Shown here in pieces: positions 33,498-38,654 of a stretch of 38,654 bases of DNA; the first letter of the stretch is position 1, and the number at the start of each line of letters is the position of its first letter. A model generated the notes under the pieces. It had not been told where the DNA came from, did not search any database, and worked only from the letters and a program-made list of their open reading frames with translations. This stretch comes from Leucobacter sp. UBA1945. GTDB lineage: Bacteria > Actinomycetota > Actinomycetes > Actinomycetales > Microbacteriaceae. Made by a program: the position numbers and the translations under genes. The stretch lies in contig DDEV01000096.1 in the NCBI GenBank assembly GCA_002336855.1, positions 2,906 through 41,559 of the forward strand, given 5' to 3'.

Positions 33498-34414
33498 CAG
33501 CTGGTGCCTGTCTCGCAGACCTCTTCGCCAGGGGAGACCTCGTAGCAGAACTCTTCGACCGGCGCGGCGATGCCCGGAACGAACTGGCGCACCTGGTCAC
33601 CCTCTTTGAGACCCGACTTGACCTCGACCATCGTGCCGTCGCTGACGCCGAGCTCGACTTTGGTTTCGACAGGATCGCCGTCGCCATTCGCAAGCCAGAC
33701 AATTCCAGTGCCTGAGCCGCCTTTCACCGCGGTTGCCGGGATCGCGATAACGTTCTCTGCGGTGCCGACTGAGACGTCCAGCTGTGCAGGCAGGCCCGGA
33801 AACACGATTTGATCTGTGGGAATGCTGCAGCGCACGCTCGTCGCGCCGTCGTCGGAGACCTGTGTGCTGAGGCCCGTGCAGGTGAATGGGGCAGGGCCGC
33901 CGGTGATCGTGACCTGCGCCTCCGCTGGAGCGTTGAGCAGGCGATACAGTTGCACGGGTTCTACCGTTGCGAGCACGTGAAAGCGGTTTGGTGTGAGTTT
34001 GCCGATCTCTGACCCGGTAGCCACGTCTTGACCGGCGACGATGCCGAAACCCGAGAGCCGGCCCGACTCGGGGGCGACGATGTCTTCGCTGCGACCATTT
34101 TCGAGTTTGACGGTGACGAGGGCCTGCCCGGCGTCGACCACGCCGCCGTCGCCAACATGCACGGCGGTCACTGAACCCGTCGATGTTGCGCGGAGCGTAA
34201 CATCGGCATCTCGTGCCACCTTGCCCTGCAGTGACAGATCGTTCACGATAGTGGCCGTCTCGACCATCACGACTGGATCAGTGACGGCGCCGCCGGGGGA
34301 GACTGCGGTCTGCTGTTCCGACGAGAAGAACGCCATCTTGGCGAGCGACGCGGCGATCACGCTGAACACGAGCACCATCAAAATCGGAAAGACCCAACGT
34401 CTCCAAATCACCAT
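33494..34414 (-). CDS. membrane-anchored efflux adaptor (MacA/HlyD-like)
   Basis: A 306-residue adaptor. An N-terminal helix (about 6-28, WVFPILMVLVFSVIAASLAK) anchors it outside the membrane. A lipoyl/barrel-sandwich half-motif (VGDGGVVDAGQALVTVKLENG), a beta-barrel and a membrane-proximal domain (IPATAVKGGSG, then VELGVSDGTMVEV) follow. It lacks the long coiled coil of Gram-negative MacA, which suits a Gram-positive envelope. Two pairs of cysteines face outward (TCTG with VRCSIP, and FCYEV with EVCETG) and could form disulfides. Starts at GTG 34426 or TTG 34459 are also possible; ATG 34414 is my choice. It heads the exporter operon. Confidence 0.82.
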   Translation of the reverse strand: MVIWRRWVFPILMVLVFSVIAASLAKMAFFSSEQQTAVSPGGAVTDPVVMVETATIVNDLSLQGKVARDADVTLRATSTGSVTAVHVGDGGVVDAGQALVTVKLENGRSEDIVAPESGRLSGFGIVAGQDVATGSEIGKLTPNRFHVLATVEPVQLYRLLNAPAEAQVTITGGPAPFTCTGLSTQVSDDGATSVRCSIPTDQIVFPGLPAQLDVSVGTAENVIAIPATAVKGGSGTGIVWLANGDGDPVETKVELGVSDGTMVEVKSGLKEGDQVRQFVPGIAAPVEEFCYEVSPGEEVCETGTSW

Positions 34415-34536
34415 TGATCGTCTCACTTCTCTTCGGGCGCGAGCGTTACTGCTCTTCAACCTATCGGCAGATCGTGCACACGGGGCTGAGAATCACTGCA
34501 GAGGCGGGGAGGCATACCTATAGTTCATTTCAGTAA

Positions 34537-34560
34537 GCTGACATAATATGGATTATCAGC
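34537..34560. promoter_or_regulatory. AT-rich imperfect inverted repeat upstream of the exporter operon
   Basis: GCTGA-CA-TAAT (34537-34547) and ATTATCAGC (34552-34560) form nine-base arms with a two-base bulge around ATGG. A TATAGG on the minus strand (34522-34517) lies about 18 bases away, so the repeat would overlap the -35 region of the exporter promoter. It could be an operator, or a weak hairpin after the GNAT gene. Confidence 0.35.
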
Positions 34561-34608
34561 AAGTTGTGAGAGTTGTTGTTCTGGCTCGAAACCATGACCG
34601 CATGAGGG

Positions 34609-35166
34609 TCAGTGGCTTGGCCAACCGGCTTTCGGTTCACGCGAATCATGCTTGTCGAGAATTGCGACCCAGGAGCTCACGGGATTGCCGTCGCGTGCGA
34701 GGATCGTGCCGTCGGCGACTCCGGCGTATCTGAAACCAACCTTCTGTGCTGTTCTCAGCGATGCGACATTGCCGTGCCTGCATTCCCAGTGAAGCCGTTC
34801 GAGCTCGCTCCTCTCGAAGATGGCGTCGATCACCGCGCGGGTGGCTTCTGACATCAACCCGGTCCCGCGATAAGGAGAACCGAGCCAGTACCCGATCATC
34901 CCGCTCGCATGGCGAACGCCGATCACGCCCATGAGCGGGCTATCGGCCCGAGCACGAATGGCCCAGTTCCACTCAGTTCCATCGGCCCAGCCTGTAGGTA
35001 CCGCCTGCTCGACGAACCATTCGGCATGCTGGCGCTCGTATGGCCATGGCGTCACCATAAACTGCTCGAACAGTGGATCAGTGCAATATCGCGCAATGTC
35101 TTCGACGTCGTCCGCGTTCGGCTGGTTGAGAACAAGCCTCGCCGTGGTCAGCTCGAAAGGATGCAT
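34609..35166 (-). CDS. GNAT-family acetyltransferase (RimJ/RimL-like)
   Basis: A 185-residue transferase of the RimJ/RimL group, whose members acetylate protein N-termini or small amines. It shows the start FELTTARLVLNQPNADD, the acetyl-CoA loop SPYRGTGLMSEATRAV (about 96-111) and NVASLRTAQKVGFRYAG (about 134-150) with the family's Asn and aromatic residues. The substrate is unknown. ATG 35166 is the first in-frame start. It stands alone between the exporter and the PAP2 gene, on the same strand as both, separated by 72 bases from PAP2. Confidence 0.88.
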   Translation of the reverse strand: MHPFELTTARLVLNQPNADDVEDIARYCTDPLFEQFMVTPWPYERQHAEWFVEQAVPTGWADGTEWNWAIRARADSPLMGVIGVRHASGMIGYWLGSPYRGTGLMSEATRAVIDAIFERSELERLHWECRHGNVASLRTAQKVGFRYAGVADGTILARDGNPVSSWVAILDKHDSREPKAGWPSH

Positions 35167-35238
35167 CGCTTCAGCGTATCGGGCGCGGCGCGCCGTTGTA
35201 GAGAATCTGAGACTGCGTGGACGAACCAGGGCGCAATG

Positions 35239-36033
35239 CTACGGGCAGAGTTTTGCGAGCGTGCGTACGGTGAGTGCACTGGCACCAAACAGGGCAATCT
35301 CCCCCGAGTTCAGCATGAGTGCATCGCTATGCGACGAGGCCGCGATGGCCGCGAGAACCAGCGCGCCAAGCACCAACAGCACGCCACCGATTGTCAATAC
35401 GATCGATGCGATGCGATTCGTCGTGGCTCCGGTGGCACCAGGTCGCCTCTGGCCGCGCCTCGACTTTCGCGGGCCGATCCAAGCAGCGACTGCGAACGCA
35501 AGCAGCGACAAAGCCAACGCGCCAAGCAGGTCGCTGGGTCGATGCCACCCGTACTCGAGCAGCTGCCAAGACACCACGCACAGCAGCGCTGTCGAGAGCA
35601 GCATCACGAGCCAGCGCACGCTAGCGGGCAGCGCCCACATGAGGGCGCCAACTAGTACCGCATAGACCGTCATGTGGCCACTGGGAAACGTATTCGCGGC
35701 ATCAAACTCAAGTAGCTGCGGCCGGTCCAGCCAACGTTCCTTCAGCACCTGCGATGCGAGGATCGCGAGCGAACTGACGGCAAGAATCGAAACCGTTCTC
35801 AGGATGCCGTGCACCCAGAGCGCGATGATCCCAATAACAGCGAGTGCGATGAGCACGTTGGTGGTTGAGACGAGCCTCAATGGCCCGGCAGGATCAGCCT
35901 CGAAGGCCGAGGCGTCGAGCACGCTTGCCTCCGCCCTTTGGCCGAGAAAGCTGCCGACCCCGAGCAGGTACGCCAGCCCCCCGACGAGCAGCGCAAAAAG
36001 CGCATACAGAAAGGCACGAAGACGAATGGGCAT
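35239..36033 (-). CDS. PAP2-family membrane phosphatase
   Basis: A 264-residue membrane protein of the type 2 phosphatidic acid phosphatase family. The three motifs are visible: KERWLDRPQ (about 107-115), FPSGH with the acid/base His (about 125-129) and a third motif reduced to WHRPSD (about 172-177), where the His and Asp of SRxxxxxHxxxD are kept but the Arg is replaced (WQLLEYGWHRPSDLLG). About six helices surround them, and two extra helices (about 210-232 and 242-258) close the protein. It likely dephosphorylates a lipid phosphate or diphosphate such as undecaprenyl diphosphate. It lies 26 bases upstream of the stop of the next minus-strand gene. Confidence 0.85.
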   Translation of the reverse strand: MPIRLRAFLYALFALLVGGLAYLLGVGSFLGQRAEASVLDASAFEADPAGPLRLVSTTNVLIALAVIGIIALWVHGILRTVSILAVSSLAILASQVLKERWLDRPQLLEFDAANTFPSGHMTVYAVLVGALMWALPASVRWLVMLLSTALLCVVSWQLLEYGWHRPSDLLGALALSLLAFAVAAWIGPRKSRRGQRRPGATGATTNRIASIVLTIGGVLLVLGALVLAAIAASSHSDALMLNSGEIALFGASALTVRTLAKLCP

Positions 36034-36059
36034 GCGGCGAGCCTAACGATCCAAGCTAT

Positions 36060-36914
36060 CTATCGGCTGAGCGAGGCTGGGGCCGCGTCTCCCCCGCGAG
36101 CCGCACCGTCGGCCGTGCGCACGGCCCACAGAGCGAGCGCCGCTGCCGTCGATACGTTCAGCGAATCGACCTCGTGTTCCATGGGAATGGTGACGCAGCG
36201 AGTTGCTGCGGCGAGGGCCCGGCGGCTGAGCCCCTCCCCCTCGGTACCGAACATCAGCGCAAGTTTTTCTGGCACGCTGTTCACAAACTCTGCGAGATCC
36301 TCGGCATCTTCACGTAGCGCAAACGCGGCGAGTTCGAAACCTGAGTCCCGAATCAGCGGCCCAGCTTCGCGCCAGTGTGGCAGCCGGGCCCAGGGCACCT
36401 GCAGCACCGCACCCATGCTGACGCGCACCGCGCGCCGGTACAGCGGATCCGCGCAGCCCGGCGTCAGCAGTACGCCGTCGGCGCCGAGCGCTGCGACCGA
36501 ACGGAAAATGGCCCCGACGTTCGTGTGATCGGCGAGGTCTTCGAGCACGACGATACGGCGCGACTCGCGGAGCAGTTCGGAGGGATCGAGCGGTTCTGGC
36601 CTATGCATCGAAGCGAGCGCGCCTCGATGCAGGTGAAAACCGGTGAGCGCCTCGAGCTGCTCTGACTCCCCCATGAACACCGCGACCTCAGGATGCGCCT
36701 CAAGCATCGGCTCGATGCGCGGCAACCACTGCTCGAGCAGCAGCACCGACCTCGGCGTATGGCCGGCCTGCAGTGCACGCTCGATGACCTTCGGAGACTC
36801 GGCAAGATAGAGTCCTCCCTCGGGCTCGAGTTTGCGGCGAAGCGCGACGTCGGTGAGGCTCGTGAAGTCCTCGAGCCCCGGCATGTCGAGGCTCTCGATG
36901 CGTTGCACCCTCAC
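36060..36914 (-). CDS. SpoU/TrmH-family RNA 2'-O-methyltransferase
   Basis: A 284-residue SPOUT enzyme. An N-terminal substrate-binding domain (about 1-100, LRRKLEPEGGLYLAESPKV) is followed by the knotted domain with motif 1 DHTNVGAIFRSVAALGADG (about 147-165), motif 2 LMFGTEGEGLS (about 234-244) and motif 3 IPMEHEVDSLNVSTAAAL (about 256-273). The Asn-Val-Gly and Ser-Leu-Asn-Val elements bind SAM in the knot. The target is a ribose in tRNA or rRNA; the exact position cannot be told. GTG 36914 overlaps the hydrolase stop (GTGA); a later ATG at about residue 11 is also possible. Confidence 0.9.
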   Translation of the reverse strand: MRVQRIESLDMPGLEDFTSLTDVALRRKLEPEGGLYLAESPKVIERALQAGHTPRSVLLLEQWLPRIEPMLEAHPEVAVFMGESEQLEALTGFHLHRGALASMHRPEPLDPSELLRESRRIVVLEDLADHTNVGAIFRSVAALGADGVLLTPGCADPLYRRAVRVSMGAVLQVPWARLPHWREAGPLIRDSGFELAAFALREDAEDLAEFVNSVPEKLALMFGTEGEGLSRRALAAATRCVTIPMEHEVDSLNVSTAAALALWAVRTADGAARGGDAAPASLSR

Positions 36915-37831
36915 GCTGCGCGCTCCCCTTCGTGCTGGCTGTCAGCGCGCAGAAACGCGATCAGCTCCTCTGCCGCATAGTCGACCGCTTCGTAGTGCAC
37001 CAGGTGCCCCACATTCGGCACCACGCGCAACTCGGCGTCCTCGAGCCGGTGCGCGAGTGCCAACTGCTCGCTCAGCGGCGTGATGTCGTCGCGATCCCCC
37101 GCTATCAGCAATGTGCGGCCGCTCAAGGAGCCGGCGTACTCGGTCACGGTGTGCGACACCGATGCCCGAAACGCGTCGAGCAGCGTGCGGCTGTCGGCGA
37201 ACTGGCTGAAGTACCGATCGTGCTGGTCGTGAATCCACGCCCTCAGCTCGCGGTTGCGGGTCTTCGCCATGAACTCGCTCATGACGCGCACGATGAGCGG
37301 GCTCCCGAGCAGCGTGCGCGACGGCGCCTCCGGAAGCATTGCGGCCGCCCGGTAGTAGGCGATTGCGAGCTGCGTCATCACGGCTTGCGGCCCTTCGAGG
37401 GCGGGTGCTGAGATCGGGTTGATCAGGGTCGTCGAGCTCGGTGAGAGACCCTGAGATCGTGCGTTCGCGACGACGAGAGATCCGAATGAGTGGCCGAGGA
37501 TCGCGAACGCCGAACCCTCACTCACCTCTGCGGCAAACTGGCACAGCCACTCGCCATACAGCTCGAGGTTGTGCTCGCGGTCCGGAACCGCGGGTGACTC
37601 GCCGAAGCCGGGCAAATCAGGTACGACAATGCGAAGCTCGGGTGCGAGCGCGCTCGCGGCTACCGCGAGACCTTCGAGACCGTGGTGGTCGCCGCGAAAG
37701 CCGTGCACGAGAATAAGCGGCGCGCAGTGGCTCGCCCCATATGCCCAGGCGCGCGTGCGCATGCCAAGGGTATTGATCTCAGTTCGCTGCGCCGTCCTGC
37801 TGCCTGTGCTGCTCTGGCTCAACTGTTTCAC
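36911..37831 (-). CDS. alpha/beta-hydrolase
   Basis: A 306-residue cytosolic hydrolase. The oxyanion loop is LVHGFRGDHHG (about 41-51), the nucleophile elbow is GHSFGS (about 114-119), and the acid and base are in AGDRDDITP and VGHLVHYE near the C-terminus. The cap (about 130-230) is helical. The substrate is unknown; esters, lactones or lipids are all possible. GTG 37831 is chosen for the TAGAAT box six bases upstream. It is divergent from the exonuclease and co-transcribed with the SpoU gene. Confidence 0.85.
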   Translation of the reverse strand: MKQLSQSSTGSRTAQRTEINTLGMRTRAWAYGASHCAPLILVHGFRGDHHGLEGLAVAASALAPELRIVVPDLPGFGESPAVPDREHNLELYGEWLCQFAAEVSEGSAFAILGHSFGSLVVANARSQGLSPSSTTLINPISAPALEGPQAVMTQLAIAYYRAAAMLPEAPSRTLLGSPLIVRVMSEFMAKTRNRELRAWIHDQHDRYFSQFADSRTLLDAFRASVSHTVTEYAGSLSGRTLLIAGDRDDITPLSEQLALAHRLEDAELRVVPNVGHLVHYEAVDYAAEELIAFLRADSQHEGERAA

Positions 37832-37837
37832 CCCACG

Positions 37838-37843
37838 ATTCTA
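37838..37843 (-). promoter_or_regulatory. putative -10 box TAGAAT for leaderless hydrolase-spoU mRNA
   Basis: On the minus strand TAGAAT (37843-37838) is followed by six bases (CGTGGG) and GTG 37831. No ribosome-binding site is visible. Confidence 0.5.
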
Positions 37844-37913
37844 TTGGGTGTGGCATGGAGAAACCCGGTGTCGGTCGCTGCGGATAAGGTTGAGCACGAA
37901 CGAAAGGACCACT

Positions 37914-38612
37914 GTGACGAACGCACTCCCCCTCTGGGCCGAGAAGTTGGCCGTGTTCGATACCGAGACCACTGGCATCGACACCGGGCAGGCTCGGGTT
38001 GTCAGCAGCACGATCGCGCTGCTCGGCGGCAGTGGCGAGGTGATCGAGCGCTACGACTGGCTGATCGATCCGGGCGTTGAGATTCCTCAGGCGGCGGCGA
38101 ATGTGCACGGCATCACGACCGAGGTCGCGCGTGCGAGCGGTGTCAACGCGGCTGTGGGGGTTTCGCAGATCGTCGCACAGCTGCTGCAAATGCTCGACCG
38201 CGGGGTGCCCATCGTGGCCTACAACGCGCCGTTCGACCTCAGCCTGTTGCGGGCCGAGGCCCAGCGTCACGGTGTCACTTGGCCAGGCGTGATCGCCCCG
38301 GTCATCGACCCACTGATTCTCGATAAGCAGTTCGACCGTTTTCGTAAAGGAAAACGTACACTCGAGGTGGTCGCCGCGCACTACGGCGTTCCGCTCGGGC
38401 TCGCCCACGACGCGGGCGAAGACGCGATCGCCGCGGGCAAGGTCGCGCAGGCCATCGCGCAAAAGTATGCGAGCGTGCTGCCCGGCGAGGTGATGGATCT
38501 GCACCAGCAGCAGATCGGCTGGGCAGCCGCGCAGGCCGCGAACTTTCAGGAGTACATGCGCCGGGTGAAAGACCCCGGCTTCGTCGCGAGTGGCGATTGG
38601 CCACTGAGGTAG
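37914..38612 (+). CDS. DnaQ-like 3'-5' exonuclease
   Basis: A 232-residue DEDD exonuclease. Exo I is FDTETTGID (about 14-22, with the Asp-Glu metal pair), Exo II is YNAPFDLSLL (about 103-112) and Exo III is HDAGEDAIA (about 163-171, DEDDh type with the His five residues before the Asp). It resembles the proofreading subunit of DNA polymerase III and stand-alone RNase T/ExoX-like enzymes; no polymerase domain is attached. GTG 37914 has an AAAGGA site five or six bases upstream. It is divergent from the hydrolase gene. The end has a nine-base tandem repeat over its stop codon. Confidence 0.88.
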   Translation: MTNALPLWAEKLAVFDTETTGIDTGQARVVSSTIALLGGSGEVIERYDWLIDPGVEIPQAAANVHGITTEVARASGVNAAVGVSQIVAQLLQMLDRGVPIVAYNAPFDLSLLRAEAQRHGVTWPGVIAPVIDPLILDKQFDRFRKGKRTLEVVAAHYGVPLGLAHDAGEDAIAAGKVAQAIAQKYASVLPGEVMDLHQQQIGWAAAQAANFQEYMRRVKDPGFVASGDWPLR

Positions 38613-38621
38613 CTGAGGTAA
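38604..38621. repeat. 9-bp tandem duplication over the exonuclease stop codon
   Basis: CTGAGGTAG (38604-38612) and CTGAGGTAA (38613-38621) abut. Each ends in a stop triplet in the exonuclease frame, so the second is a spare stop. Confidence 0.85.
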
Positions 38622-38654
38622 CTGCGGCGGCGGGCAAACAAAAAGAGCGGCGGG

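Noticed and set aside
34563..34600. Possible terminator after the GNAT gene (TGACC / GGTCA arms)
   Set aside because: Only five base pairs and no T-run on the minus strand; too weak to call.
34548..34733. 61-codon plus-strand frame beginning beside the AT-rich palindrome
   Set aside because: Most of it is antisense to the GNAT gene, there is no ribosome-binding site, and the product becomes Arg-rich shadow sequence.
1..38654. CRISPR array, toxin-antitoxin, phage or insertion-sequence signals
   Set aside because: No regularly spaced repeats, transposase, integrase or terminal inverted repeats were seen; base composition is even apart from short intergenic AT-rich spots.

Overview
The window is a high-GC, gene-dense chromosomal segment from an actinobacterium. 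Mycothiol synthesis (mshC), RbpA, PafB/PafC and an actinobacterial bcc-aa3 respiratory chain (di-haem QcrC, three-helix Rieske QcrA, CtaF) all point there. Gene order, and the lack of proteasome genes next to pafBC, suggest Microbacteriaceae; I cannot fix the genus. About 38 protein genes, one partial tRNA gene, two strong terminators and one local repeat are supported. There is no CRISPR array, insertion sequence, phage or integrative element.

Layout. 1-28: 5' part of a tRNA-Leu gene (minus). 205-3993: a small unknown protein, an M20 metallopeptidase, then the coupled pair uppP-mshC (lipid-carrier recycling and mycothiol). 4017-6779: divergent PAC2 protein and HAD phosphatase-trmI. 6857-14518: a long plus-strand run, FKBP-like lipoprotein, pafB, pafC, tatC, a Mtr4/HelY-type helicase and lnt, mostly with stop/start overlaps. 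14525-20331: rbpA (minus), then an SDR protein, a methyltransferase, hisD, nrdR and pyrD, closed by a bidirectional terminator. 20410-30256: DUF3043 protein (minus) and erpA, then the terminal respiratory genes as two convergent blocks, ctaC-ctaD-ctaF (plus) and ctaE-qcrC-qcrA-qcrB (minus). A GNAT gene, a TetR regulator and about 420 bp of repeat-containing non-coding DNA lie between the blocks. 30436-31503: trpD. 31541-34414: a MacB-like tripartite exporter (adaptor, ATPase, FtsX-type permease). 34609-38612: GNAT, PAP2 phosphatase, SpoU methyltransferase, alpha/beta hydrolase and a DnaQ-like exonuclease.

How the genes connect. CtaC/D/E/F and QcrA/B/C form a complete menaquinol:cytochrome c:oxygen supercomplex. 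UppP and PAP2 act on lipid phosphates. Lnt matures lipoproteins such as the FKBP-like protein and CtaC. PafBC is the actinobacterial DNA-damage activator. The classic Pup-proteasome genes that flank trmI and pafBC in many actinobacteria are absent, and so is tatA between pafC and tatC.

I see no clearly new biological system; most of the window is conserved housekeeping. The points most worth checking are the duplicated tract at the 3' end of the TetR gene, the recurrent -10-like box placed 6-8 nt before start codons (leaderless transcription), the Pup/TatA gaps, the SDR protein without the usual catalytic tyrosine, and short tandem duplications at or beside three stop codons.
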